This document shows positions 22,124-32,345 of a stretch of 64,000 nt of DNA, piece after piece. The stretch spans positions 1 to 64,000 of the forward strand of contig CALPRQ020000003.1 in assembly GCA_943326015.2 (NCBI GenBank). The letters run 5' to 3'. This DNA is from Chitinophaga pinensis (GTDB lineage Bacteria > Pseudomonadota > Gammaproteobacteria > Burkholderiales > Burkholderiaceae_C). Numbering within the stretch: the stretch's first letter is position 1; every line of letters begins with the position of its first letter. The notes under the pieces were generated by a model. It had not been told where the DNA came from. It did no database searches and saw only the letters and a program-made list of their open reading frames with translations. The position numbers were made by a program, and so were the translations under genes.

Positions 22124-22663
22124 TCAATCCCGTGCCCAGTCGGCGAAGGCGTGCTGCAGCTTGGCCACCTTGGGCGCAGCGACCGCCAGGCAATAGCCCT
22201 GATAGGGATTGCGCTCGAAGAAGTCCTGGTGATAGGCCTCGGCCGGCCAGTAATTGGCCAGCGGCCTGACCTCGGTCACGATCGGCCGCCCGAAGGCTTG
22301 CGCGCGCTCGAGTTCGGCGATGAAGGCGCGCGTCTGCGCCTCCTGCTCGGGGCTGGTGCAATAGACGCCGCTGCGGTACTGGCTGCCGACATCGTGCCCC
22401 TGGCGATTGAGCTGGGTCGGGTCGTGGACGGCAAAAAAGATCGCCAGGATCTGCTCCAGCGGAATCAGCGCCGGATCGAACTCGAGCTTGACCACCTCGA
22501 CGCAGTCGGTTTCGCCGCTGCAGACCTGCTCGTAGCTCGGGCGCTCGGCCTGGCCGTTGCAGTAGCCGGACTCGACGTCGAGCACGCCACGCACGCGCAC
22601 GAACACGGCCTCGGTGCACCAGAAGCAACCTCCGCCGAGAACCAGGGTAGCGAGCGAGGGCAT
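22124..22663 (-). CDS. msrA: peptide methionine sulfoxide reductase A
   Basis: The 179-residue enzyme reduces methionine-S-sulfoxide in proteins. The catalytic cysteine is in LGGGCFWCTE near residue 13, and VESGYCNG and the HDPTQLNRQGHDVGSQYRS substrate-binding region are present. It is transcribed divergently from the RND pump genes. Confidence 0.95.
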   Translation of the reverse strand: MPSLATLVLGGGCFWCTEAVFVRVRGVLDVESGYCNGQAERPSYEQVCSGETDCVEVVKLEFDPALIPLEQILAIFFAVHDPTQLNRQGHDVGSQYRSGVYCTSPEQEAQTRAFIAELERAQAFGRPIVTEVRPLANYWPAEAYHQDFFERNPYQGYCLAVAAPKVAKLQHAFADWARD

Positions 22664-22823
22664 GGGAGAATCCTTTCTGGTACGAGTTCAACGGGCAGGT
22701 TCCTTGAAACATATGTTACACATGAATCAGCATTTATCATTTTGCCCGTTATCATCGCTGCTGTTCCGAATATTTTGATGCTGGAGCACCCGCCTGCGTA
22801 CCAGCCTCTATCAGAAAATCAAG
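22664..22823. promoter_or_regulatory. divergent msrA / efflux control region
   Basis: This AT-rich 160-bp region separates the divergent msrA and efflux genes. A 15-bp imperfect palindrome, CATATGTTACACATG, lies at 22710-22724, directly after TTGAAA (a possible -35). It has the form of a dimeric repressor operator. No regulator gene is adjacent, so the owner is unknown. Confidence 0.4.
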
Positions 22824-23975
22824 ATGAAATCCTGGAAACACTGGGCCTTGCTGGCTCTGTTCATCGTCGCGCTCGCGCTCGGTCTGACCCGCGCCTTGAA
22901 CAAGCGTGAGCAGCAACAGGAGGCCGCCCGCCTGGTGGCAGCCAGCTCGAAGACTGTCACCAAACTCGCGCTGTCCGAGCGCGACCTGTTCCAGGCCGAG
23001 ATGGTCGAACTGCAACGCAGCCTGCCTTTCACCGGCACGCTCAAGGCGGTGCGCTCGGCCACGGTCAAGGCGCGCGTCGCCGGCGAATTGCTCGGACTGT
23101 CGGTGCGCGAGGGCGACTCCGTGCGCGCTGGCGAGTTGCTGGCACGCGTGGACTCGACCGAATCGCTGGCACATGTGCAGCAGGCCGAACAGCAGGTGCT
23201 GGCCAGCAAGGCCCAGCTCTCGATCGCACAGCGCCAGCAGGACAACAACCGGGTGCTGGTCCAGCAAGGCTTCATCTCGCCGACGGCGGCGCAGAACTCG
23301 GCCGCCAGCCTCGACACGGCACGCGCCAACCTGAAGGCGGCCCAGGCCGCGCTCAAGATCGCGCGCAAGACCCTGACCGATACCGAGCTGCGCGCGCCCA
23401 TCGCCGGCCAGGTCGCGGCACGGCTGGCGCAGGACGGCGAGCGGGTGCCAGTCGACGCGCGCGTGATCGAGATCGTCGACGCCGGAGCGATGGAAATCGA
23501 GGCCGCCCTGCCCCCGGCTGACGCCCTGGAGCTGCGCGTCGGCCAGCAGGCCGACTGGTCAGTCGAGGGCATGGCGCAGCCGGCCCGCGCCCGCGTCGCG
23601 CGCATCGCCCCGAGCGTGCAGGCCGGCAGCCGCAACGTGCTGATCTACTTGAGCGTGCCGGCGCAGGAAGGACTGCGCCAAGGTCTGTTCGTGCAAGGCC
23701 GCATCGGTCTTGGCAGCGTGAAAGCGGTTGCCGTGCCGTTGTCGGCGCTGCGCAGCGACAAGCCCCGGCCCTACCTGCAGCTGCTGCGCGACGGCAAGAT
23801 CGTGCACCTGAACGTCGTGCCAGGCGCACAGGGCCAGGCAGCCGACGAGGACAGGGTCGCGATCAAGGGCCTGGCACCCGGCACGATCGTGCTGCGCGCC
23901 GGCACCGGAGCGATCGCCGAAGGCACACCCGCGCGGGCCGCCCTCGCCGTACCGGTTTCCGCTTCGCAGCGCTGA
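22824..23975 (+). CDS. RND efflux periplasmic adaptor (HlyD-type MFP)
   Basis: The 383-residue membrane fusion protein has an N-terminal signal/anchor helix (about 5-23), a biotinyl-lipoyl-like domain (RSATVKARVAGELLGLSVREG), an alpha-helical hairpin and a beta-barrel domain. It bridges the RND pump and a TolC channel in the periplasm. It lies 14 bp before the permease gene. The substrate cannot be told. Confidence 0.9.
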   Translation: MKSWKHWALLALFIVALALGLTRALNKREQQQEAARLVAASSKTVTKLALSERDLFQAEMVELQRSLPFTGTLKAVRSATVKARVAGELLGLSVREGDSVRAGELLARVDSTESLAHVQQAEQQVLASKAQLSIAQRQQDNNRVLVQQGFISPTAAQNSAASLDTARANLKAAQAALKIARKTLTDTELRAPIAGQVAARLAQDGERVPVDARVIEIVDAGAMEIEAALPPADALELRVGQQADWSVEGMAQPARARVARIAPSVQAGSRNVLIYLSVPAQEGLRQGLFVQGRIGLGSVKAVAVPLSALRSDKPRPYLQLLRDGKIVHLNVVPGAQGQAADEDRVAIKGLAPGTIVLRAGTGAIAEGTPARAALAVPVSASQR

Positions 23976-23989
23976 GAAAAGGACACCCC

Positions 23990-26900
23990 ATGTGGTTCAC
24001 CCGCGTCTCGCTGCGCAACCCGGTCTTCGCGACCATGCTCATGTTGGCCTTCGTGGTGCTGGGGGCCTTCTCGCTCCAGCGGCTGCAGGTCGACCAGTTT
24101 CCCAAGGTCGATTTCCCCACGGTCGTGATCGCGACCAGCTATCCGGGCGCGGCGCCCGAGATCGTCGAATCCGAGGTCACGCGCAAGATCGAGGAAGGCG
24201 TCAACAGCATCGCCGGCATCAACGCGCTGACCTCGCGCAGCTACGAGAACCAGTCGGTCGTCATCATCGAGTTCCAGCTTCACATCGACGGACGCAAGGC
24301 AGCCGAGGATGTGCGCGAGAAGGTCGCGGCGCTGCGCGCCAGCCTGCGCGACGAGGTCGAGGAGCCCAAGGTGCAGCGCTTCGACCCGTCGAGCCGGCCG
24401 ATCTGGTCGGTCGCGATCCTGCCCGACGGCTCGCGCGGCCCCGCCCTGAATGCGGTCGAACTCACCAATTGGGCCGAGCAGGTCTTCAAGAAGCGGCTCG
24501 AGAATGTGCGCGGCGTCGGCGCCGTCACGCTGGCGGGCTCCAGCCGCCGCACGGTCAAGGTGGAACTGCAGCCGGCCGCGCTCGAAGCCTTTGGCGTCAC
24601 GCCCGAGCAGGTCGTCGCCACGCTCAAGCAGGAAAACCAGGACCTGCCGGTCGGCGCGCTGCGCACGCTCGAGCGCGAGCGCATGGTGCAGATCGAGGCC
24701 CGCGCGACCAGGCCGCAGCAGCTCGAACGGCTGATCGTCGCGCGCCACAACGGCCAGCCGGTGCGGCTCGGCCAGGTCGCACGCGTCGTCGATGGTGCGC
24801 AGGAGCTCGACAGCCTGGCGCTCTACAACGGCCAGCGCACCCTGCTGCTGCAGGTGCAAAAGGCCCAGGACGAGAACACGCTGGCGGTGATCGACGGCCT
24901 GAAAGCCGTGCTGACCGAAATCGGCAAGGAAGTCCCGGCCGGCATCAAGCTGGAGCCGATCGGCGACACCGGCCGACCGATCCGGGTCGCGGTCGACAAC
25001 GTCAGCCGCACCCTGGTCGAGGGCGCACTGCTGACGGTGCTGATCGTCTTCCTGTTCCTGAACTCCTGGCGCTCGACCGTCATCACCGGGCTGACGCTGC
25101 CGATCGCGCTGATCGGCACCTTCCTGTTCATGGACCTGTTCGGCTTCACGATCAACATGATCACGCTGATGGCCCTTTCCTTGTGCGTGGGCCTGCTGAT
25201 CGACGATGCGATCGTGGTGCGCGAGAACATCGTGCGCCATGTGCGGATGGGCAAGACCCCCTACCAGGCTGCGCTCGACGGCACGCAGGAGATCGGGCTG
25301 GCGGTGTTCGCCACCACGCTGTCGATCGTCGCGGTGTTCCTGCCGATCGGCTTCATGCAGGGCATCATCGGCAAGTTCTTCCACGAGTTCGGCGTCACCA
25401 TCGTGGCGGCGGTGCTGATCTCGATGTTCGTCAGCTTCACGCTCGACCCCATGCTGTCGAGCCTCTGGCATGACCCCGAGATCGAGCACCACGGCCGCGC
25501 CTACCAGCCGCGCACCCTCTACGACCAGACCATAGGCCGCGTCACGCAGGCGATCGACCGGAGCCAGGAGCGGCTGACCCTGGCCTACCAGGCCATCCTG
25601 ACCTGGTCGCTGGCGCGCAAGAAGACCACGCTCGCGATCGCCGTCGGCACGCTGGTCACCGCCGTGCTGCTGGTACCGATGCTGGGCAGCGAATTCGTGC
25701 CGAAAGCCGACTACTCCGAGACCAACGTCGCCTTCCAGACCCCGGTCGGCAGCTCGCTCGAAACCACCGAGGCCAAGGCGCGCGAGGTCGAGGCAATCCT
25801 GCGCGAATTCCCCGAGGTGCGCTACACGCTGACCACCATCAACAGCGGCAACGCGCAGGGCAAGACCTACGCCAGCCTCTACATCCGGCTGGTCGAGCGC
25901 AACCTGCGCAGCCACAACGTCGACGAGATGTCGGCGCTGCTGCGCGAGCGGCTGCGATCGGTCGGCGGCATCACGGTCACGCAGGCCGGCCTGCTCGACC
26001 CGGTCGGCGGCCAGAAGCAGATCGAGTTCTCGCTCCAGGGCGCCGACCTGCGCCAGCTCGAACGGCTGGGGCTGGAGGCCATGGACCGCATCCGTACCAT
26101 CCCAGGCCTGGTCGACCTCGACAGCAGCGCCAAGGCCTACAAGCCCACGATCTCGGTCACGCTCAAGCGCGACGCGGCCTCCGACCTCGGCGTCAGCACG
26201 GCGCAGCTCGCGGCCAGCCTGCGCACCCTGATCGCGGGCCAGACCGCGGGCAACTGGCGCGCGCCCGACGACGAGACCTACGACGTCGAGGTGCGGCTGC
26301 CGCTGCAGGGTCGCAGCACGCCGGAGCAGCTGCGCAAGCTGCCCCTGGTGGTCGGCATCAACGCCGACGGTTCAACCCGCGTGGTCAAGCTGGAACAGGT
26401 CGCCGAGGTGCGCGAATCGACCGGCGCCAGCCAGATCAACCGCCGCTCGCTCACGCGCGAGGTCATGATCACGGGCAACGCCTACGCGCGCTCGGTCGGC
26501 GAGATCTCGGCCGACATCCGCAAGGAACTCGATGCGATGCAGCTGCCACCCGGCTACCGCTACAGCTTCGGCGGCTCGACCAAGAACATGGCCGAGTCCT
26601 TTGGCTACGCGGTCTCGGCGCTGGCGCTGGCCATCATCTTCATCTACATGATCCTGGCCAGCCAGTTCAAGAGCTTCCTGCAGCCGCTGGCGCTGATGAG
26701 CTCGCTGCCGCTGACGCTGATCGGCGTGGTGCTGGCGCTGCTGCTGTTCGGCTCCAGCCTGTCGATGTTCTCGATCATCGGCATCGTGATGCTGATGGGC
26801 CTGGTCACCAAGAACGCCATCCTGCTGATCGACTTCGCGATCCGCGCCCGCGAGGGCACGCCCGACCATCCGGCCATGGGCCGCGAGGAGGCCCTGCTGC

Positions 26901-27169
26901 TGGCCGCGCGCGTGCGGCTGCGCCCGATCCTGATGACCACGCTGGCCATGGTGTTCGGCATGGTGCCGCTGGCCCTGGGGATCAGCGAAGGCTCGGAGCA
27001 GCGCGCGCCCATGGGCCAGGCCGTGATCGGCGGCGTGCTGACCTCATCGCTGTTGACGCTGGTCGTGGTGCCCGTGGTCTACTGCTACATGGACGACTTC
27101 GGCGGCTGGATCAAGCGCAAGCTGCTGGGCACCCGCCCGGCACGGAGTGCTGCAAATGCCGAAAGCTAA
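23990..27169 (+). CDS. RND multidrug efflux permease (HAE1 type)
   Basis: The 1059-residue AcrB-like proton antiporter has twelve transmembrane helices and two large periplasmic loops. It begins [18 protein letters not shown]. The paired aspartates of TM4 ([13 protein letters not shown]) form the proton relay, and the second-half motif [15 protein letters not shown] is intact. The adaptor gene precedes it and a TolC-type gene lies 1.1 kb downstream on the same strand, so a full tripartite pump is encoded. Confidence 0.94.
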   Translation: MWFTRVSLRNPVFATMLMLAFVVLGAFSLQRLQVDQFPKVDFPTVVIATSYPGAAPEIVESEVTRKIEEGVNSIAGINALTSRSYENQSVVIIEFQLHIDGRKAAEDVREKVAALRASLRDEVEEPKVQRFDPSSRPIWSVAILPDGSRGPALNAVELTNWAEQVFKKRLENVRGVGAVTLAGSSRRTVKVELQPAALEAFGVTPEQVVATLKQENQDLPVGALRTLERERMVQIEARATRPQQLERLIVARHNGQPVRLGQVARVVDGAQELDSLALYNGQRTLLLQVQKAQDENTLAVIDGLKAVLTEIGKEVPAGIKLEPIGDTGRPIRVAVDNVSRTLVEGALLTVLIVFLFLNSWRSTVITGLTLPIALIGTFLFMDLFGFTINMITLMALSLCVGLLIDDAIVVRENIVRHVRMGKTPYQAALDGTQEIGLAVFATTLSIVAVFLPIGFMQGIIGKFFHEFGVTIVAAVLISMFVSFTLDPMLSSLWHDPEIEHHGRAYQPRTLYDQTIGRVTQAIDRSQERLTLAYQAILTWSLARKKTTLAIAVGTLVTAVLLVPMLGSEFVPKADYSETNVAFQTPVGSSLETTEAKAREVEAILREFPEVRYTLTTINSGNAQGKTYASLYIRLVERNLRSHNVDEMSALLRERLRSVGGITVTQAGLLDPVGGQKQIEFSLQGADLRQLERLGLEAMDRIRTIPGLVDLDSSAKAYKPTISVTLKRDAASDLGVSTAQLAASLRTLIAGQTAGNWRAPDDETYDVEVRLPLQGRSTPEQLRKLPLVVGINADGSTRVVKLEQVAEVRESTGASQINRRSLTREVMITGNAYARSVGEISADIRKELDAMQLPPGYRYSFGGSTKNMAESFGYAVSALALAIIFIYMILASQFKSFLQPLALMSSLPLTLIGVVLALLLFGSSLSMFSIIGIVMLMGLVTKNAILLIDFAIRAREGTPDHPAMGREEALLLAARVRLRPILMTTLAMVFGMVPLALGISEGSEQRAPMGQAVIGGVLTSSLLTLVVVPVVYCYMDDFGGWIKRKLLGTRPARSAANAES

Positions 27170-27226
27170 GGGCCGGCTTCAGTAAAATGAAGCAGAATCG
27201 GCAAACATACCCACCGGAGTATATAA

Positions 27227-27907
27227 ATGAGCACTGCAATCGCCTTCGACTTCGACAAGGCCCGCTTCAACATGATCGAGCAGCAGATCCGCCCCTGGAA
27301 CGTGCTGGACGCCAAGGTGCTGGCCTTGCTGGGCGAGGTCAAGCGCGAGGATTTCGTGCCCGAAGCCTACAAGGATGTCGCGCTGGCCGACCTCGAAGTC
27401 CCGCTCGGCCAGGGCCAATGCATGCTGGCGCCCAAGGTCGAGGCGCGCGCGCTGCAGGACCTCGCGCTGCAGCCGGGTGACAACGTGCTCGAAATCGGCA
27501 CCGGCTCGGGTTACATGGCAGCGCTGATGGCCAGGCAATGCGCCCGCGTCACCAGCATCGAGATCAATCCGGCACTGGCTCAGCAAGCCCGCGCCAACCT
27601 GCAGGCTGCCGGCGTGAGCAACGTCGAGGTCCGCAACGCCGATGCGGCAGCCGACCACTTCGCGGCCTGCAATGCCGGCGCGCCGTTCGACGCCATCCTG
27701 CTGAGTGGTTCGGTCGCCGAGCTGCCCGAAGATCTGCTGGCACTGCTCAAGCCGGGCGGCCGCCTGTTCGCGATCGTCGGCCAGGAACCCGCCATGCGCG
27801 CCACCCTGGTACGCGCCGTCGCCGGCGGCCAGCACAGCGAACAGAACTGGGACATCTGTGCGCCGCGGCTGCAGAACTTCCCCGCTGCCAGCCAGTTCAA
27901 GTTCTAA
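27227..27907 (+). CDS. PCMT-like methyltransferase
   Basis: The 226-residue SAM-dependent enzyme is of the protein-L-isoaspartate O-methyltransferase family. It shows the usual NMIEQQIRPWNV start, KREDFVPEAYKD and the SAM motif VLEIGTGSGYMAA. In other burkholderial genomes, pcm-like, rhodanese and tolC genes also lie together. True isoaspartate repair is not proven by sequence. Confidence 0.85.
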   Translation: MSTAIAFDFDKARFNMIEQQIRPWNVLDAKVLALLGEVKREDFVPEAYKDVALADLEVPLGQGQCMLAPKVEARALQDLALQPGDNVLEIGTGSGYMAALMARQCARVTSIEINPALAQQARANLQAAGVSNVEVRNADAAADHFAACNAGAPFDAILLSGSVAELPEDLLALLKPGGRLFAIVGQEPAMRATLVRAVAGGQHSEQNWDICAPRLQNFPAASQFKF

Positions 27908-27916
27908 GTTGCTGCC

Positions 27917-28267
27917 GTGATCAAGGCGATACGCCCCGCTCAGCTCAAGGACTGGATCACCGCCTGCCAGGCCGAGGACCCAGACTGTCGGCCCCTGGTG
28001 CTCGACGTGCGCGAGCCCTGGGAGCTGCAGACCGCCAGCATCCAGGCCGACGGCTTCGAGCTGGTCACCATGCCAATGGCCAGCATTCCGGCGCGCCTCA
28101 ACGAGCTGCCGCGCGAGCGGCCGATCGCCTGCCTCTGCCACCATGGCGGACGCAGCGCGCAGGTCTGTTACTTCCTGCTCAACCAGGGCTACGACGAGGT
28201 GGTCAACCTGCACGGCGGCATCCACGCCTGGTCGCAGGAAGTCGATCCGTCGGTGCCGCAGTACTGA
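27917..28267 (+). CDS. single-domain rhodanese sulfurtransferase
   Basis: The 116-residue rhodanese domain has a catalytic cysteine in CHHGGRSAQ and a DVREPWEL start motif. It starts with GTG at 27917, 9 bp after the methyltransferase stop. It would carry a persulfide on the active-site cysteine. Its role beside tolC is unclear. Confidence 0.87.
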   Translation: MIKAIRPAQLKDWITACQAEDPDCRPLVLDVREPWELQTASIQADGFELVTMPMASIPARLNELPRERPIACLCHHGGRSAQVCYFLLNQGYDEVVNLHGGIHAWSQEVDPSVPQY

Positions 28268-28287
28268 AACCCACCTTTCCCAGCACC

Positions 28288-29706
28288 ATGTCCCAAGCCC
28301 TCGCCAGCATGCTCATCGATCCGCAAGACCCGACTCCAGCCGGCAGTTCCCGCACTGCAGTCGCGCGCGCTGCGCGCCTGGCCGGGGCCGCGCTGCTGGC
28401 GGCAGCCGCCACGCTGCCAGCACAGGCACAGAGCCTGGCCGAGCTCTACGACTCGGCGCGCGGCCACGACGCCGGCTACCAGTCGGCCCGAGCGCAGTAC
28501 GAGGCCAACCTGGCCAAGGCGGCGCAGGCGCGCGCCGGCCTGCTGCCGAGCGCCAGCCTCTCGGCGACCGTATCGCGCGCACACACCGAGACCACGAACT
28601 CGCCAGAGGCAGCCCTGAATCCGCGCGAATACGGCACCCAGAGCGCCGGCCTGAACGCCACGCAGCCGCTCTACCGTCCCGCCAACCTGGCCAGCTACCG
28701 CCAGGGCGAGCAGCAGCAGCTACTGGCCGAGGAACAACTCAAGACGGCCGAGCAGGACCTGATCGTGCGCGTCGCACAGGGCTATTTCGACCTGCTCGGC
28801 GCGCAGGACAACCTGAACTTCGTGCGGGCGCAGAAGACCGCCGTCGCCGAACAGCTCGCTTCGGCCAAGCGCAACTTCGAGGTCGGCACCGCCACCATCA
28901 CCGACACGCGCGAGGCGCAGGCCAGGTTCGACCTCGTCATCGCGCAGGAGATCGCCGCCGAGAACGACCTGCGCGTCAAGCAGCTCGCGCTCGACACCCT
29001 GACTGGCAGGAGCGGCACGGCGCCATGGCCGCTGAAGAGCGGCGCCGCACTGCCCGAAGCGACCCAGGCAGGCATCGAGCAATGGGTGGCCAGCGCCGAG
29101 GCCGAGAACCCGACCGTCAAGCAGGCCAGGATGGCGCTCGAGGTGGCGAAGCTCGAAGTCGACAAGGCCAAGGCCGGCGAGAAACCCACGCTGGATGCCG
29201 TCGCCAGCCTTAACCGCGCACTCAACAATGGTAACAACAGCACCCCGAACGCCGGGATCAACCATGTCAACGGCGCCAGCATTGGGGTGAACTTCAACCT
29301 GCCGCTGTTCGCCGGCTATGCGCTGCAAAACCGCGTCAAGGAAACGCTGGCGCTGGAAGACAAGGCACGCGCCGACCTCGACAATGCGAGCCGCAGCGTG
29401 ATCCAGGCCACCCGCGTCGCCTACCTCGGGGTGGTCTCGGGCCAGGGACAGGTGAAAGCCTATGAAGCCGCCGAGGCATCAAGCCAGAGCTTGCTGGAAG
29501 CCAGCAAGCTCGGCTACCAGGTGGGCGTGCGAGTCAACCTTGATGTGCTCAACGCGCAAAGCCAGCTCTTTGACACCAAGGCCAAGCTGGCCAAGGCGCG
29601 CTATGACCTGCTGGTGGGCGGGCTGAAGTTGAGGCAGGCGGGGGGGGGGCTCAAGGATGAGGATTTGCTGACGATAAATGGGGTGCTGCAGGGCGGGTCA
29701 GACTGA
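28288..29706 (+). CDS. tolC: TolC-family outer membrane channel
   Basis: The 472-residue protein has a late signal peptide (hydrophobic around 32-48, ending ATLPAQAQS) and two OEP repeats. Family motifs include LAELYDSARGHDAGYQSARA, FDLLGAQDNLNFVRAQK and GYQVGVRVNLDVLNAQSQL. It forms the outer membrane duct for the RND pump upstream, or for type I export. A run of ten G near the 3' end encodes the Gly residues in RQAGGGLKDED. Confidence 0.92.
   Translation: MSQALASMLIDPQDPTPAGSSRTAVARAARLAGAALLAAAATLPAQAQSLAELYDSARGHDAGYQSARAQYEANLAKAAQARAGLLPSASLSATVSRAHTETTNSPEAALNPREYGTQSAGLNATQPLYRPANLASYRQGEQQQLLAEEQLKTAEQDLIVRVAQGYFDLLGAQDNLNFVRAQKTAVAEQLASAKRNFEVGTATITDTREAQARFDLVIAQEIAAENDLRVKQLALDTLTGRSGTAPWPLKSGAALPEATQAGIEQWVASAEAENPTVKQARMALEVAKLEVDKAKAGEKPTLDAVASLNRALNNGNNSTPNAGINHVNGASIGVNFNLPLFAGYALQNRVKETLALEDKARADLDNASRSVIQATRVAYLGVVSGQGQVKAYEAAEASSQSLLEASKLGYQVGVRVNLDVLNAQSQLFDTKAKLAKARYDLLVGGLKLRQAGGGLKDEDLLTINGVLQGGSD
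29640..29649 (+). repeat. G10 homopolymer inside tolC
   Basis: Ten consecutive G lie about 57 bp before the tolC stop. The current length keeps the frame into a plausible family C-terminus (LKDEDLLTINGVL). Runs of this length are prone to slippage and to sequencing error. Confidence 0.8.
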
Positions 29707-29756
29707 GCCCAGCAACAAACACTGCTCTAGGCCACCGATGATCGCTGGCCTGATAG

Positions 29757-29778
29757 AGCCGGCTCGGACCGGCTTTCG
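29757..29778 (+). terminator. possible weak terminator after tolC
   Basis: AGCCGG-CTCGGA-CCGGCT is followed by only TTC, so the hairpin is clear but the T tract is poor. The 193-bp gap between tolC and the glycan island holds no gene that I can see. Confidence 0.3.
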
Positions 29779-29899
29779 GCAAACCCCTGCTCGCGCTTAT
29801 GGTGCCCTCGCTGACCATCTAACCAGAAGCTGTTGGGGTCACTGATTCCCTGCACCTTCCTGTTATCGATGCGATAGCCAAGCTTTCCCCTACAGCACC

Positions 29900-30721
29900 A
29901 TGAGCCTAGATTACTCTATTACCTTCGCCTGCTACAACGCCTCTCAGTACACCAAGTGGTGCATTGAAAGCCTGGCCAAGGCCGGTACTCCGCTGAACCG
30001 CGTCGTAGTGGTAGACAACGCATCAACAGATGACACATTCGAGTATTTGTCATCAATCGAGCTTGGCGGGAGAATTCTCAACCGCAGCAACTTGGCCTGT
30101 GGGGTAGCTTGGAACCAGGGCGCACTGCACCAGCAAGCGGAATGGACGATCGTCATGAACAACGATCTTCTTTTCCATCCAGGCTGGATTGATGGAATGA
30201 TTAGCGCAGCAATCAAAAACAATCTCAAGGTCGTCTCACCTGCAATGATCGAAGGCGCACTCGATTACGACTACGAAGCCTTCGCGCTCGAAGCGTGCTC
30301 CAAGATGGGAGACGTGCTACGCACACCCGCTGCACACGCTGTCTGCCTCTGCATCCACCGTTCAGTCTTCCAGGAGGTCGGTTACTTCCGCGCTACACCG
30401 AATTTGCTGGGCTTCGAGGATGCAATCTTCTTCAATGATCTGAAAAATCACGGCGTCCCGCGCGGAATCACTGGTGCAGCGTGGTTGCACCACTTCGGCT
30501 CTGTCACGCAATCGCTGATGAAGCAGGAAAAGGGTCTGAAGTCGAACGATGTGCTGGTCAAGCACAACGACCGCACGCTCATGCAGCAGTCCTGGCTGGA
30601 GCGCAAGCTCTCTCGCTACAACAGGAAACGCAACGAGCGCCTATGGCGGGAGCAGGAGCTTGCACAGCACAGCATGACGCTGCACGGCGAGCGGGTCGAC
30701 GGGACCTTCGTCTGGCGCTGA
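29900..30721 (+). CDS. GT2-family glycosyltransferase
   Basis: The 273-residue GT-A fold protein has a DNASTDDT motif and an MNNDLLFHPGW segment, the position of the metal-binding acidic motif. It begins MSLDYSITFACYNASQYT. There is no transmembrane segment. GC content is below that of the flanking core genes, as is common in surface-glycan islands. It is the first gene of the island. The sugar and acceptor cannot be told. Confidence 0.8.
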   Translation: MSLDYSITFACYNASQYTKWCIESLAKAGTPLNRVVVVDNASTDDTFEYLSSIELGGRILNRSNLACGVAWNQGALHQQAEWTIVMNNDLLFHPGWIDGMISAAIKNNLKVVSPAMIEGALDYDYEAFALEACSKMGDVLRTPAAHAVCLCIHRSVFQEVGYFRATPNLLGFEDAIFFNDLKNHGVPRGITGAAWLHHFGSVTQSLMKQEKGLKSNDVLVKHNDRTLMQQSWLERKLSRYNRKRNERLWREQELAQHSMTLHGERVDGTFVWR

Positions 30722-30825
30722 CTGCGACGATGACGAAACGGCGCGAGCTAAAATCAAAAAATTTTTCTACCCGCGCCTACCGTCACGGAGCAGCGGACGA
30801 TGCAGAATTGAACGGACTGGCAGCC

Positions 30826-31236
30826 ATGACCTTAGCACTATGCCGAGTGATCGATCTCCCGAAGATCAGTGATCCGCGCGGCAACCTGACTTTCATAGAG
30901 GGCGGACGCCAGATACCGTTCGACATCCAGCGGGTCTACTACCTCTACGATGTGCCGGGCGGAGCCGAGCGCGGCGGACATGCGCACAAGGGACTCACGC
31001 AGCTGATCGTCGCGATGTCGGGCAGCTTCGACGTGGTACTCGATGACGGCGGCCGGCGCCAGCGCTTTCACCTGAACCGCTCATACCAGGGGCTACTGGT
31101 GTGCCCGATGATCTGGCGTGAACTTGACAACTTTTCCTCGGGTTCTGTCTGCATGGTGCTGGCCTCCAACCTCTACGACGAGGAAGACTACTACCGCAAC
31201 TACGACGACTTCATGCACGCAGTCAAGCAAAGATGA
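30826..31236 (+). CDS. dTDP-4-keto-6-deoxyglucose 3,4-ketoisomerase (FdtA/QdtA, WxcM-like)
   Basis: The 136-residue cupin has the family start [20 protein letters not shown] and the [10 protein letters not shown] histidine motif. It isomerises dTDP-4-keto-6-deoxyglucose to the 3-keto sugar. The ATG at 30826 gives the usual length of about 135-140 residues; the frame is open further upstream, but nothing there looks like the family. It overlaps the aminotransferase gene by 4 nt, the next step of the same pathway. Confidence 0.85.
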   Translation: MTLALCRVIDLPKISDPRGNLTFIEGGRQIPFDIQRVYYLYDVPGGAERGGHAHKGLTQLIVAMSGSFDVVLDDGGRRQRFHLNRSYQGLLVCPMIWRELDNFSSGSVCMVLASNLYDEEDYYRNYDDFMHAVKQR

Positions 31237-32345
31237 TCGACTTCCTGAACCTCCTTCGCGTCAACGCGCCACACCAGCCCGCGATCGACGAGGCCATCCA
31301 GCGCGTGCTGAAATCTGGCTGGTACATTCTCGGTAGTGAATGCTCGGCTTTCGAACAGGAATTCGCCGCGTTTTGCGGTGTACGCCATTGCATCGGTGTG
31401 GCCAACGGGCTCGATGCGCTGACGCTGACGCTGCGCGGCTTGGGCATAGGCCCCGGCGACGAGGTCATCGTCCCGGCGAATACCTTCATTGCGACCTGGC
31501 TCGCAGTCAGCCAGGTCGGCGCCAGCCCCGTGCCGGTCGACCCACGCCGCGACAGCCACAACATCGACCCGGAACTGCTGGAAGCAGCGCTGACGCCGCG
31601 GACCCGCGCGATCATGCCGGTCCACCTCTACGGTCAGCCAGCGCAGATGGATGAGATTCTGTCCTTCGCGCGGCGCCACGGCCTCAAGGTCATCGAGGAC
31701 GCGGCGCAGGCGCATGGAGCGCGCTGGCGCGGGGTGCGCTGCGGCGCGCTGGGTGACGCAGCCGGCTTCAGCTTCTACCCCGGCAAGAATCTCGGTGCGC
31801 TCGGAGACGGTGGTGCGATCACGACCAACGACGACGCGCTAGCCGAACGCCTGCGCAAGCTGCGCAACTACGGCTCGTCAGTCAAATACTGGCACGAGCT
31901 CACCGGAACCAACTCGCGGCTCGACGAGCTGCAGGCGGCAGTACTGCGGATCAAGCTGCAGTCGCTCGACGCGGAAAACGCAGCCCGTTCGCGCCTGGCT
32001 CAGCGTTACCTTCAGGGTCTGCAGGGCTTGGCGCTGGACCTGCCGCTGCAGATCAAGGGCGCGGAGTCCGCCTGGCACCTGTTTGTCGTCAGCCTGCACG
32101 GCGAGACTGGCAAGCGCGATCGAGTCCAGCAGGCGCTGGCCGCACGCGGTATCTCGACGCTGATCCACTATCCGCTGGCCTGCCACCGGCAGCCTTGCTA
32201 CGCTGCACAGGACTGGCCCGCACTGCCGGTCGCCGATGACCTGCAGGACCGCATCCTGAGCCTGCCAATCAGTCCGGTGCACCAGGTCGAGGAGATCGAT
32301 CAGGTGATTGCCGCATTGCGCGAGGAAGTCGGTTCGGCAGCATGA
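31233..32345 (+). CDS. DegT/DnrJ/EryC1 sugar aminotransferase (FdtB/QdtB-like)
   Basis: The 370-residue PLP enzyme would transaminate the 3-keto sugar to a 3-amino-3,6-dideoxyhexose. The PLP lysine is in [26 protein letters not shown] and RNYGSSVKY are also present. It overlaps the ketoisomerase upstream and the GT2 gene downstream by 4 nt each. Fuc3N and Qui3N pathways use near-identical enzymes, so the epimer is open. Confidence 0.88.
   Translation: MIDFLNLLRVNAPHQPAIDEAIQRVLKSGWYILGSECSAFEQEFAAFCGVRHCIGVANGLDALTLTLRGLGIGPGDEVIVPANTFIATWLAVSQVGASPVPVDPRRDSHNIDPELLEAALTPRTRAIMPVHLYGQPAQMDEILSFARRHGLKVIEDAAQAHGARWRGVRCGALGDAAGFSFYPGKNLGALGDGGAITTNDDALAERLRKLRNYGSSVKYWHELTGTNSRLDELQAAVLRIKLQSLDAENAARSRLAQRYLQGLQGLALDLPLQIKGAESAWHLFVVSLHGETGKRDRVQQALAARGISTLIHYPLACHRQPCYAAQDWPALPVADDLQDRILSLPISPVHQVEEIDQVIAALREEVGSAA

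Noticed and set aside
23771-25915. 714-codon minus-strand open frame
   Set aside because: It is antisense to the RND adaptor and permease genes, both of which have clear family motifs.
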